From an uncultured Oscillospiraceae bacterium (GTDB lineage: Bacteria; Bacillota; Clostridia; Oscillospirales; Oscillospiraceae), in NCBI GenBank assembly GCA_958436045.1, contig CAUBIP010000001.1, forward strand, positions 14,771 through 78,770: a DNA stretch of 64,000 nucleotides. The letters run 5' to 3'. The notes below the pieces were generated by a model that was not told the DNA's origin, ran no database searches, and worked only from the letters and a program-made list of their open reading frames with translations. A program made the translations under genes and the position numbers. Position 1 is the first letter of the stretch. Each line of letters begins with the position of its first letter. Below are positions 42,959 to 50,984 of the stretch, one piece after another.

Positions 42959-43687
42959 TCAGGCTTCTGCAGGGATCTCTGCTGGTGCGGTATCTTCCCG
43001 GCTGCGGATGATATAGGGGGTAAAGCCGGGGCCGACGGCCCAGTCGATGCTGTCCATGATCTGGCGGGTCTGGCGGACGTATTTTTCCACCTGCTTGCGG
43101 TTTTGTACCAGCAGGCCGTAATAGGTCTCAAAATAAGCATCCAGCGCACTGTCCAGCGGGACGCGGATGCGGCCGCTGCGGTAATCCCGGCACATTTGGA
43201 TCTCCATGCCAGCGGTCAGCGAGACGAAGAGGTTGCCCATCTCCTCGTTGCGCCAGCACTTGTTCAGCACCAGCTGCGGGGAGCATAGCCGCTGAAAGAA
43301 ATACTCCTTATAGCGGAAATTCTGCTCCAGATAGCACGCCGTCGTCGTCAGCTCGACGAAGAAGCGGGAGATGTTCTCGTTGCGCAGCAGCCCGGTGAAG
43401 TAGCCGCGGTAGTTGAGCATATCGTTCAGCAGCAGGTCGCTTTCGTCGAAGATATTGCCCAGCGCGCTACGGATTGTCGTGGCCACGTTGGAGATATATT
43501 CCCGGAATACCATGACGGCGACGGCTTCCTTGCTCTCAAAATGATAGGAGAAGAGCCCTAGCCGTGAATTCGCGGCGCCGACGATATCCCGAATTGAGGT
43601 GTTGAAATACCCCTGCTCGTAAAAGCAATTCCGTGCGCTCTGGTAGAGCGCTGTTTTTGTTTCAATACCGTTTTTATAGTTACCCAT
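42959..43687 (-). CDS. TetR-family transcriptional regulator
   Basis: 242 residues. The N-terminal TetR helix-turn-helix is clear (ALYQSARNCFYEQGYFNTS and IRDIVGAANSRLGLFSYHF, about 14-52), followed by a long helical ligand-binding domain. The ligand is unknown. AAGGAG precedes the ATG. A perfect 10-base inverted repeat lies in its own 5' leader, so self-repression is likely. The C-terminal 25 residues look disordered. Confidence 0.9.
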   Translation of the reverse strand: MGNYKNGIETKTALYQSARNCFYEQGYFNTSIRDIVGAANSRLGLFSYHFESKEAVAVMVFREYISNVATTIRSALGNIFDESDLLLNDMLNYRGYFTGLLRNENISRFFVELTTTACYLEQNFRYKEYFFQRLCSPQLVLNKCWRNEEMGNLFVSLTAGMEIQMCRDYRSGRIRVPLDSALDAYFETYYGLLVQNRKQVEKYVRQTRQIMDSIDWAVGPGFTPYIIRSREDTAPAEIPAEA

Positions 43688-43700
43688 GATCGCTCCTTGT

Positions 43701-43723
43701 CAGAAAATGCAGGGCATTTTCTG
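43701..43723. promoter_or_regulatory. Operator-like palindrome upstream of the TetR gene
   Basis: CAGAAAATGC and GCATTTTCTG are perfect inverted repeats separated by AGG, between the promoter and the TetR start. Size and place fit a TetR operator. Confidence 0.75.
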
Positions 43724-43751
43724 ATGTGAAAAAATTCTGTGTGATAGTCTA

Positions 43752-43781
43752 ATCATATACGCAGCTACAGGCAATTGTCAA
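43752..43781 (-). promoter_or_regulatory. Promoter of the TetR gene
   Basis: On the minus strand, TTGACA (43781-43776), 18 bases and TATGAT (43757-43752). The operator-like palindrome is just downstream. Confidence 0.7.
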
Positions 43782-43873
43782 GACAATTCGTTATTTTAAA
43801 AAAAATAATACGATTTCTAAAGTAATTTCTGCCTGGTGCGGAAAACGCAAGGGGAAGGGAGCCCCTCGTGTTT

Positions 43874-45205
43874 TTAGGTCATGCCGCGTTTCCAGACGCC
43901 TTTGCAGTAGAAGAGGATGGAAAGGCAGGTGCCGGTGATCCAGCCCAGGGGCCAGGCTAGCCAGATGCCGGTGCTTTCAAGAGAGTGGGAGAGCAGGAAG
44001 GCCAAGCCGACCCGGAGGATAAGGTCTGTAAAGGTCGTCGTCATAAAATAGCCCATGGCACCCGCACCCCGCAGGACGCCGTCCAGCAGAATCTTGACGG
44101 CTGGGACGACATAAAACGGCGTGACAATCAGGATAAACAATATGCCGGTCTCCAGCGCGCCGGTGGTGTGATCCTTCAAAAACAGGCCGACCAGCGGGCG
44201 GCGCAGCAGGATAAACAGCGCCGTAAAGGCGAGGCCCGTGAGGATGGAGATGCCGATGCCGCTTTTCGTCCCCTGGCGGATGCGGTCCAGCTTTCCGGCC
44301 CCGATGTTCTGCGCCGTAAAATTGGACATTGCCGTGCCCAGGGCGCTGAAGCCAGTGATGGCGAAGTTATTGAGCTTGATGGCGGCGGAGTAGGCGGCGA
44401 TGACCGTCGTGCCAAAGCTGTTGACCATCCCCTGGATGAAGATATTGCCGACAGAGACAAAGCTCTGCTGCAGTGTGCTGGGGATGGCGATGCGGGTGAT
44501 TCGCAGCAGGATGGGGCCGGAGAATAGCGCAGGCTTTTCTTCGCAGGGCAACTGCCGGATCCGGCGCAGAACCGTGATGACCGCCAACACGCAGCTGACA
44601 CCCTGGCACAGAAACGTCGCCCAGGCCACACCGGCCACGCCCATGTGGAGCCCGGCGACGAACCAGATGTCCATGGCAATATTTGTCAGAGACGAGGCTA
44701 CCAGGAAAACAAATGGCGTGCGGGAGTCGCCCAGGGCGGAGAAAATGCCGGTGGAGATATTATAGTAGAAGAGGAAAAACAGCCCGCCGGTATAGATGTT
44801 CAGGTAGAGCTGTGAGTCCTCCAGGATATCGGCCGGTGTGCGGATGAGCTGCATCAGGCTGGGTGAGAGGGTGAAGCCCAGCAGCATCAGCAGGGCACAA
44901 AGGGCGCCGGAGGCGAGGTACGTTGTCGAGACGGCAGTCTTCAGGTCACGAAATTGCTTGGCGCCGAACATCTGTGCCAGGATGACGGAGCAGCCGATGT
45001 TGCAGCCAAAGGCGAACGCCAGATAGACCAGGGTGATCTCATAGGCGTTGCCGACGGCGGCCAGCGCTTCGTCCCCAATAAATTTTCCGGCGACAAGGCT
45101 GTCAGCGATGTTATAGAGCTGCTGAAACAGAATACTGCCCAGAAGCGGCAGCGAGAATTTGATCAGTTCGGTGCGGGGATTCCCGCGGGTCAGGTCTTTT
45201 ACCAA
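43874..45205 (-). CDS. MATE-family multidrug/sodium antiporter
   Basis: 443 residues, 12 membrane segments in two bundles. N-terminal block KFSLPLLGSILFQQLYNIADSLVAGKFIG and the repeat block AYSAAIKLNNFAITGFSALGTAMSNFTAQNIGAG mark MATE transporters, which export cationic drugs or metabolites using Na+ or H+ gradients. The start is a TTG at 45205, six bases after AGGAGGT; the next in-frame alternative lies inside the first helix region. Substrate unknown; the TetR gene downstream may or may not control it. Confidence 0.9.
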   Translation of the reverse strand: MVKDLTRGNPRTELIKFSLPLLGSILFQQLYNIADSLVAGKFIGDEALAAVGNAYEITLVYLAFAFGCNIGCSVILAQMFGAKQFRDLKTAVSTTYLASGALCALLMLLGFTLSPSLMQLIRTPADILEDSQLYLNIYTGGLFFLFYYNISTGIFSALGDSRTPFVFLVASSLTNIAMDIWFVAGLHMGVAGVAWATFLCQGVSCVLAVITVLRRIRQLPCEEKPALFSGPILLRITRIAIPSTLQQSFVSVGNIFIQGMVNSFGTTVIAAYSAAIKLNNFAITGFSALGTAMSNFTAQNIGAGKLDRIRQGTKSGIGISILTGLAFTALFILLRRPLVGLFLKDHTTGALETGILFILIVTPFYVVPAVKILLDGVLRGAGAMGYFMTTTFTDLILRVGLAFLLSHSLESTGIWLAWPLGWITGTCLSILFYCKGVWKRGMT

Positions 45206-45254
45206 GTTGTTACCTCCTTTCTGCTTGCGAAAAAAAGCCGCAGGGACAAACTGC

Positions 45255-45280
45255 CGGGCAGATGCAGTTACATCTGCCCG
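45255..45280 (-). terminator. Hairpin between glyS and the MATE gene
   Basis: CGGGCAGATG and CATCTGCCCG form a perfect ten-base-pair stem, loop CAGTTA. A T7 run (45232-45238 on the minus strand) lies 17 bases beyond, so it is a weak terminator or leads to read-through into MATE. Confidence 0.5.
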
Positions 45281-45306
45281 ACGGAAGCTATCTTAGAATT
45301 TTCCGC

Positions 45307-46746
45307 TTAGTAGGCCAGCTTTTCGGCCAGCCAATCCCGCAGCCGGGAGATGGGGACGCGCACCTGCTCCATCGTGTCGCGGTCGCGGATGGTCACGGCG
45401 TTGTCCGCCTCGACGCCCTTCTCCGGGTCGCCAACGGTTTCAAAATCGACGGTGATGCAGTAGGGGGTGCCAATCTCGTCTTCCCGGCGATAGCGCTTGC
45501 CGATGGAGCCGGCATCGTCAAAGTCGACCATGAAGTCCTTCTGGAGCATATGGTAGAGCTCCTCCGCCTTGCCGGAGAGCTTCTTGCTCAGGGGCAGCAC
45601 CGCCGCCTTGAACGGAGCCAGGGCCGGATGCAGATGCAGAACGACGCGGACGTCGTCATTGCCCTTCTTATCCTGCCCGACGACCTCTTCGTCGTAAGCG
45701 TCCACCAGGAAGGCCAGGACCACCCGGTCTGCGCCCAGGGAGGGCTCGATGACATAGGGGATATAGTGCTCGTTCTTGGCCTGGTCGTAGTAGGTCATAT
45801 CGACCCCGGAGGTCTTCTGGTGCTGGCTCAGGTCGTAATCCGTGCGGTCTGCGACGCCCCAGAGCTCGCCCCAGCCGAAGGGGAAGAGGAATTCAAAGTC
45901 CGTCGTGGCCTTGGAGTAGAAGCAGAGCTCCTCCGGGTCATGGTCTCGCAGGCGCAGGTTTTCCTCCTGCATATGCAGGCCCGTCAGCCAATCGCGGCAG
46001 AAGGAACGCCAGTAGGCAAACCATTCCAGGTCCGTCCCCGGTTCGCAGAAGAATTCCAGCTCCATCTGCTCAAACTCGCGGGTGCGGAAGGTGAAGTTGC
46101 CCGGGGTGATCTCGTTACGGAAGGATTTGCCGATCTGGCAAACGCCGAAGGGCAGCTTCCGGCGGGTCGTCCGCTGGATATTGTTGAAGTTAACGAAAAT
46201 GCCCTGGGCCGTCTCCGGGCGCAGATAGACGGTGTTCTTCGCGTCTTCCGTGACACCCTGGAAGGTCTTGAACATCAGGTTGAACTGGCGGATGTCTGTA
46301 AAATCATGCTTGCCGCAGGTGGGGCAGGGAATCTGCTTTTCCTCGATGAAGTCTGCCATTTCCTGCTGGCTGAAGGCGTCGATGGGCTTCGGCAGGGTGA
46401 TGTTTTCGCCCTGGCAGAAGTCTTCGATCAGCTTATCGGCGCGGAAGCGCTCCTTGCAGGACTTGCAGTCCATCAGCGGGTCGGAAAAGCCGCCCAGATG
46501 GCCGGAGGCGACCCAGGTCTGCGGGTTCATCAAAATGGCGGAGTCCTGCCCGACGTTGTACGGATTCTCCTGCACGAATTTTTTCCACCATGCCTTTTTG
46601 ACATTGTTTTTCAGCTCCACACCCAGGGGGCCATAATCCCAGGTGTTGGCCAGGCCGCCGTAAATTTCGGAGCCGGAGAAGATAAAGCCGCGGCCTTTAC
46701 AAAGCGCGACGATTTTGTCCATGGTCTTTTCAGTATTTTTCATCAT
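45307..46746 (-). CDS. glyS: Glycyl-tRNA synthetase, single-chain dimeric type
   Basis: 479 residues, class II synthetase. Motif-like blocks: [23 protein letters not shown] near the start, zinc cysteines CKSC and [32 protein letters not shown] and [14 protein letters not shown]; the C-terminal anticodon domain ends the protein ([15 protein letters not shown]). Distinct from the alpha2beta2 GlyQ/GlyS enzyme of many bacteria. Two ATG codons lie together; the upstream one is nine bases after GGAGGG. Confidence 0.96.
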   Translation of the reverse strand: MMKNTEKTMDKIVALCKGRGFIFSGSEIYGGLANTWDYGPLGVELKNNVKKAWWKKFVQENPYNVGQDSAILMNPQTWVASGHLGGFSDPLMDCKSCKERFRADKLIEDFCQGENITLPKPIDAFSQQEMADFIEEKQIPCPTCGKHDFTDIRQFNLMFKTFQGVTEDAKNTVYLRPETAQGIFVNFNNIQRTTRRKLPFGVCQIGKSFRNEITPGNFTFRTREFEQMELEFFCEPGTDLEWFAYWRSFCRDWLTGLHMQEENLRLRDHDPEELCFYSKATTDFEFLFPFGWGELWGVADRTDYDLSQHQKTSGVDMTYYDQAKNEHYIPYVIEPSLGADRVVLAFLVDAYDEEVVGQDKKGNDDVRVVLHLHPALAPFKAAVLPLSKKLSGKAEELYHMLQKDFMVDFDDAGSIGKRYRREDEIGTPYCITVDFETVGDPEKGVEADNAVTIRDRDTMEQVRVPISRLRDWLAEKLAY

Positions 46747-46798
46747 AGCCAAACGCCCTCCAGAATTTCTCTGTGTAATTTTCCATTTGCAATATTCA

Positions 46799-46827
46799 AT
46801 TATATCCGTCGCCGCGGGAAAAATCAA
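46799..46827 (-). promoter_or_regulatory. Promoter of glyS
   Basis: On the minus strand, TTGATT (46827-46822), 17 bases and TATAAT (46804-46799). The leader to the ATG is only about 45 bases, too short for a T-box. Confidence 0.65.
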
Positions 46828-46898
46828 CCGATGGATGGGAAAAAACCCAGGTTTTTGCGGCAGATTTTGCGGAAAATGCGCCGGTCGAGGGATTTTGG

Positions 46899-46927
46899 TT
46901 GCGCGGGCCGCCGCGCTGTGGTATAAT
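46899..46927 (+). promoter_or_regulatory. Promoter of the DUF1292 gene
   Basis: TTGCGC (46899-46904), 17 bases, TATAAT (46922-46927) with TGG extension; divergent from the glyS promoter. Confidence 0.65.
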
Positions 46928-47004
46928 ATTCAAAAATGGATCAAAAAATTGACACAGGCCCCCAGGGCGCATCGACGCCCTGTGCAGGGGAACGGGAGGC
47001 CGCC

Positions 47005-47334
47005 ATGCAGCAGGATATCACCTTTACGATGGAGATCGATGGCGCACCATGCCAGTGCACGGTGCTCTTCACCTTTTATTCGGATATTACCAAGGCCCAT
47101 TATATGCTCTACACGCCCGATGACCCGGCGGGGACAGTGCAGGTGCGGCTCATTGCCGCCCGCTATCAGCCGGAGGACCTATCCAAGCTGGAATCCCTGC
47201 GGGATGATACAGACCGCGCCATTGTCCAGAGCTTTATTGAATATGTCTCTTCCCACAGCGCCGAGGAGATCGAGCGCGACTGCCGGTCGGTCGAGGAGGA
47301 AGACGACGGTATTCGTGATATTACAGACCTGTGA
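47005..47334 (+). CDS. DUF1292-family protein
   Basis: 109 residues, acidic. The N-terminal 70 residues have the DUF1292 beta pattern (MEIDGAPCQCTVLFTFYSD, HYMLYTPDD). The C-terminal tail is very acidic (SVEEEDDGIRDITDL). Family members lie near ruvX/udk-type genes in many Firmicutes and have no proven function. ATG at 47005 chosen since GGGAGG lies just upstream; an earlier in-frame ATG at 46936 lies within the promoter's expected leader. Confidence 0.7.
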   Translation: MQQDITFTMEIDGAPCQCTVLFTFYSDITKAHYMLYTPDDPAGTVQVRLIAARYQPEDLSKLESLRDDTDRAIVQSFIEYVSSHSAEEIERDCRSVEEEDDGIRDITDL

Positions 47335-47391
47335 ACGGTCGGGAGCAGGGCACTATGTAATTTATAAGTAACTCATTATTTCGATAATATC

Positions 47392-47420
47392 TTGCGGATC
47401 AAGAGCAAACTTCCTATACT
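47392..47420 (+). promoter_or_regulatory. Promoter of the flavin-reductase-like gene
   Basis: TTGCGG (47392-47397), 17 bases, TATACT (47415-47420), 38 bases before the ATG. Confidence 0.6.
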
Positions 47421-47458
47421 AATCCTAGAAAGCAAAAATTGGATAGGAGGTTTTTCCA

Positions 47459-47851
47459 ATGCTGAATGAAAATGTTGTGAAGGTACTGAAGAATAACACC
47501 TGGACGGTCGCGACCTGCGCGGCTGGTGTCCCGAATGCAGTGCCGGTTGGCTTCAAGGATGTCACGGAGGACGGCAAGCTGGTCGTCGGCGACGTCTTCC
47601 TGGAGACGACGATGCGCAACGTTCTGGACAACGGCAAGATCGCCGTCTCGGCTTATGACGCGTCGACCTCGGAAGGCTATCAGGTCAAGGGTACCGCCGC
47701 ATATGTGACGGAAGGACCCGTTGTCGATACCTTCAAGGCGCTGGCTGCGAAGCTGTTCCACGGCAAGATGACCGCCAAGGGCGCAATCGTCATCACCCCC
47801 GAGCAGGTGATTGTGACGACCCCCGGCCCGGAGAATAAGAAGGTCCTGTAA
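47459..47851 (+). CDS. Pyridoxamine 5'-phosphate oxidase-family flavoprotein
   Basis: 130 residues, one split-barrel FMN-binding domain. Pattern: WTVATCAAGVPNAVPVGFKDVTEDGKLVVGD with a Cys near residue 20, then LDNGKIAVSAYDA and YQVKGTAAYVTEGPVVDTF. Members bind FMN or F420 and reduce small electrophiles or pyridoxal derivatives; the precise substrate is unknown. AGGAGG lies eight bases before the ATG. A terminator separates it from the HxlR regulator gene. Confidence 0.85.
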   Translation: MLNENVVKVLKNNTWTVATCAAGVPNAVPVGFKDVTEDGKLVVGDVFLETTMRNVLDNGKIAVSAYDASTSEGYQVKGTAAYVTEGPVVDTFKALAAKLFHGKMTAKGAIVITPEQVIVTTPGPENKKVL

Positions 47852-47875
47852 GGCAGGGAAAAACGTCGGTACATT

Positions 47876-47912
47876 GCGGGGCACGGATGCAGCAGCGTCC
47901 GTGCCCGCTTTT
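47876..47912 (+). terminator. Terminator after the flavoprotein gene
   Basis: GCGGGGCACGGATGC pairs with GCGTCCGTGCCCGC over about 13 positions with one bulge, followed by TTTTG. It lies just upstream of the HxlR gene. Confidence 0.7.
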
Positions 47913-47953
47913 GCCGGGCTTTGCCCGGCGGTCCTACAGAAAGGGGGCAGCAT

Positions 47954-48331
47954 ATGGCCTATGAGAGAAAAATGGAAAAGGATATTCGCTGCCCGCTGGA
48001 ATATGGCATGGCGCTGTTCGGCGGCAAGTGGAAATCCCGTATCCTCTGCGTCCTGGCGGGGCAGGGGACACTGCGCTACAGCGCGCTGCGCAAGCAGATG
48101 GGCAATATCACAGACGCTGTCCTGGCGGCGGCGCTGAAGGAGCTCCTGGCAGACGATATGATCCAGCGCAGGTCCTATGACGAGATCCCGCCCCGGGTGG
48201 AATACGCCCTTTCGGAAAAAGGCCGCTCTGTTATCCCGATTTTGCAGAGCATCTGCCAATGGGCCGGCGGCTATTATAAAGAAGAGGAAGCGCACGCCAT
48301 GACCCAGTGCCAGAAGTGCGATTATCACTAA
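47954..48331 (+). CDS. HxlR-family transcriptional regulator
   Basis: 125 residues, winged helix. Core pattern CPLEYGMALFGGKWKSRILCVL...GTLRYSALRKQMGNITDAVLAAALKEL. Cysteines occur near residue 11 (DIRCP), the position of the redox-sensing Cys in YodB/HypR-like members, and at the C-terminus as CQKC. A quinone/electrophile or oxidant sensor role is plausible, and the adjacent PPOX flavoprotein would then be a target. Start 47954 follows GGGGGC. Followed by a bidirectional hairpin. Confidence 0.88.
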   Translation: MAYERKMEKDIRCPLEYGMALFGGKWKSRILCVLAGQGTLRYSALRKQMGNITDAVLAAALKELLADDMIQRRSYDEIPPRVEYALSEKGRSVIPILQSICQWAGGYYKEEEAHAMTQCQKCDYH

Positions 48332-48350
48332 GGCTTGGCCTGCGCGCTAC

Positions 48351-48396
48351 AAAGACGCTGCGGCGGACTGATCTTCCAGCCCGCCGCGGCGTCTTT
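48351..48396. terminator. Bidirectional terminator, HxlR / YoaK-like genes
   Basis: AAAGACGCTGCGGCGG pairs with CCGCCGCGGCGTCTTT over 16 positions (one mismatch), between two convergent genes. Confidence 0.8.
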
Positions 48397-48406
48397 GTCG
48401 TTCTTG

Positions 48407-49078
48407 TTATGCCTCGTTTGCCGGAAGGAACATCATGCCGAAGCTGACAGCCAGCAGGCAGCAGCTTGCCCAGATGGCGCTTTGGCCCAAGGCAAGTGTC
48501 AGCGCGCTCCCGGCCGCCGCGCCGGCGGCAAAGAAGACAATCACGCTGAAATAAGTCAACGCCTTGTGGAGCGCGCCCTTTTCCCGGGTGCGGAAATAGG
48601 CATGCAGCGCTTCCGTCCCGCTGCGCAGGTTGCCGATGCACATGGTGCTGGCGTAGACATGGCCCCGGACCTTGTGAAATGTCTGCACCTGCAGTGCGCA
48701 GACAAAGGAGACCAGGGCATTGGCTGCTGCGTTCCAGCTCTGCGGCAGAAAACCGACGCCGAAGAGAATGAGGATTTCCACCAGGATAATGATTTGCCGC
48801 CAGTGGATCTTCTCCGCACATTTATACCGGGCGTGGATGCTCTCGGCTACAAAAATACCACAAATAAACGACAAAATTGGGATCAAATAACGGACGCCTC
48901 CGGAAAAGTCGCCTTGAAACAGCCGGGTGCTCATCAGAACGATGTTGCCTGTCTGTGCGTTGGCGAAGACACCGCCGCGGCAGCAATAGGTGTAAGCGTC
49001 CTGCAGGCCGCCGGAGAGAATGATAAAAATTGCCGTGGCAAAGGCGTCCGACATTTGCCGTCGCTGTGTATTTGCCAT
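48407..49078 (-). CDS. YoaK-family (DUF1275) membrane protein
   Basis: 223 residues, about six membrane segments. The family-typical start GGLQDAYTYCCRGGVFANAQTGNIVLM (a helix followed by a TGN signature) and QVQTFHKVRGHVYASTMCIGNLRS are clear. Function unknown; the family is widespread in bacteria. Start 49078 with GAGGTGAG upstream. It follows the exporter operon but is separated by a strong terminator and convergent with the HxlR gene. Confidence 0.88.
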   Translation of the reverse strand: MANTQRRQMSDAFATAIFIILSGGLQDAYTYCCRGGVFANAQTGNIVLMSTRLFQGDFSGGVRYLIPILSFICGIFVAESIHARYKCAEKIHWRQIIILVEILILFGVGFLPQSWNAAANALVSFVCALQVQTFHKVRGHVYASTMCIGNLRSGTEALHAYFRTREKGALHKALTYFSVIVFFAAGAAAGSALTLALGQSAIWASCCLLAVSFGMMFLPANEA

Positions 49079-49097
49079 GAAGCGCTCACCTCGCCCG

Positions 49098-49140
49098 AAA
49101 AATTTTGGTCTGCCCGGGGCATTATTCCCGGGCAGACCAA
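49098..49140 (-). terminator. Terminator of the ABC exporter operon
   Basis: On the minus strand, TTGGTCTGCCCGGG pairs with CCCGGGCAGACCAA around loop AATAATGC, followed by AATTTTT. Stem of 14 perfect pairs. Confidence 0.9.
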
Positions 49141-49183
49141 TCATAGCACAAGCCGTCTTGTTTTTCCAGTGCCGATGTGCGCG

Positions 49184-50971
49184 TCAGGAGGCATTTTCAA
49201 ACTGACTGTTATACAACGCCGCGTAGAAGCCGCTCTGCTGCATCAGCGATTCGTGGGTGCCGCTCTCAATAACATCGCCCGCTTGCATGACGAGGATGAG
49301 GTCGGCGTTTTTGATCGTCGAGAGCCGGTGGGCGATGACAAAGCTGGTGCGGCCCTTCGTCAATTCGTCCATAGCCTGTTGGATGAGCAGCTCCGTTCTG
49401 GTATCGACGGACGAGGTCGCTTCGTCGAGGATCAGCATCGGTGCATTTTGCAGCATCGCCCGGGCGATGGTCAGCAGCTGCTTCTGCCCGGCGGAGATGC
49501 TCGTGCGCTCGGAGAGAACGGTATCAAAGCCGTCCGGCAGCGTCTTGACGAATTTCTCCAGCCCGCAGGCCCGGCAGACCTGCCACAGCTGCGCATCCGT
49601 GATGCCGGTCATATTATAGGCCAGGTTTTCCCGCACGGTCCCATCAAAGAGCCAGGTATCCTGCAGGACCATGCTGAACAGGTCGTGGACATTTTCTCGC
49701 CGCAGGTTGGTGATGGGTGTGCCGTCGATGGTGATCTGGCCGCCGGTGGCTTCGAAAAAGCGCATCAGCAGATTGACCATCGTCGTTTTCCCTGCGCCGG
49801 TCGGCCCGACGATGGCGACCTTTTGCCCCGGCCGCACGTCGGCGGAGAAATCGTGGATGACCAGCTTCTCCGGCATGTCCGGATAGGCAAAGCGCACGTG
49901 GGAGAACTGCACCGCGCCGGTTGTCCGGGTGAGGGTGGCGGTCTTGCCGCCCTCGTCGGACAGCTCCTCGCTCTCCAGGAAGTCGAAGATTCGGTGGGCG
50001 GAGGCGGCAGCCGTCTGCATATTTGTCAGGCCCTGGGCGATCTGCGTCAGCGGCGAAGAAAGCAGCCGCACATAGAGAATGAAGGAGACAATCACGCCGA
50101 AGGCAATGGTCCCGTTCATCGCCAGGATCGACCCGTAGATGCACACGGCCACATAGGAGAGATTGCCGATGATATTCATCAGCGGCTGCATCACGCCGGA
50201 GAGGAACTGGGAGCGCCAGTTGGCGTCATAGACGGCGGCGTTGCGCTTGTCAAACTGCGCGCCCACCTGCGCCGTTGCCCGGCTGCTGCGAACGACGGCG
50301 TGGCCGGTATACATCTCCTCCACATAGCCGTTCAGTGCGCCCAGGCTCTCCTGCCGCGCTGTAAAGTACGGCTGGGAGCGTTTCATAATGAGAACGAGCA
50401 GCAGCAGCCCGCAGAGGGTGATCGCCAGCGCGACCAGAGCCAGCCGCCACTGGGTCACGAACATCATGACAAGGCAGCCCAGGAATTGGGTCGCCGCACT
50501 GATGATGGTCGGCAGGCTGTTTGTCAGCCCCTGCTGCAGGGTGGAGACATCGTTGGTGATCCGGCTGAGGATATCGCCCTGGGCGTGGGTGTTGAAGTAT
50601 TTCTGCGGCACCCGGTTGATCTTGGCCGAGAGGTCGCCCCGCATCCGGTAGGACATCTTCAGTGTCACCGTGGCCATGATATAGTGCTGGAAAAAGCCAA
50701 ATAGCGCGCTGATGACGTAGAGAATGGCCAGGCCGATGCCGATCTTTGCTACGGCTGCCAGGTTGATGCCGGTGGTCAGGCCGTCTGCCATTAGCGTAGC
50801 GATCTTGCCGACCTGGTCCGGGCCGACGATGGTCAGCACGGCGCTCAGCGCTGCCAGGACCAGCGCAAAAATCAAAATGCCGATGCTGCTGCGCATATAG
50901 GCCGTGATCCGGCCGACAGCAGAGGTCAGGACCTGCCGGTCCGGAAGCTGATATTCTTGCCCTCTTCGCAT
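49184..50971 (-). CDS. Heterodimeric ABC exporter subunit with canonical Walker B
   Basis: 595 residues, fused six-helix membrane domain and ATPase. Walker A GPTGAGKTT, Walker B MLILDEATSSVD with catalytic Glu, but the signature is altered to SISAGQ instead of LSGGQ. Six membrane segments in the first 310 residues. With the next subunit it forms one catalytic and one degenerate ATP site, as in LmrCD and BmrCD multidrug exporters. Start 50971, eight bases after AAGGAGG; a GTG at 50980 would sit in that ribosome site. Second gene of the operon, 13 bases downstream of its partner. Confidence 0.93.
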   Translation of the reverse strand: MRRGQEYQLPDRQVLTSAVGRITAYMRSSIGILIFALVLAALSAVLTIVGPDQVGKIATLMADGLTTGINLAAVAKIGIGLAILYVISALFGFFQHYIMATVTLKMSYRMRGDLSAKINRVPQKYFNTHAQGDILSRITNDVSTLQQGLTNSLPTIISAATQFLGCLVMMFVTQWRLALVALAITLCGLLLLVLIMKRSQPYFTARQESLGALNGYVEEMYTGHAVVRSSRATAQVGAQFDKRNAAVYDANWRSQFLSGVMQPLMNIIGNLSYVAVCIYGSILAMNGTIAFGVIVSFILYVRLLSSPLTQIAQGLTNMQTAAASAHRIFDFLESEELSDEGGKTATLTRTTGAVQFSHVRFAYPDMPEKLVIHDFSADVRPGQKVAIVGPTGAGKTTMVNLLMRFFEATGGQITIDGTPITNLRRENVHDLFSMVLQDTWLFDGTVRENLAYNMTGITDAQLWQVCRACGLEKFVKTLPDGFDTVLSERTSISAGQKQLLTIARAMLQNAPMLILDEATSSVDTRTELLIQQAMDELTKGRTSFVIAHRLSTIKNADLILVMQAGDVIESGTHESLMQQSGFYAALYNSQFENAS

Positions 50972-50984
50972 ATTGCGCACCTCC

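Noticed and set aside
48335..50704. A 789-codon open frame on the plus strand opposite the YoaK-like and ABC genes
   Set aside because: Shadow of two well-supported minus-strand genes; low-complexity His/Gly/Asp-rich translation without domains.
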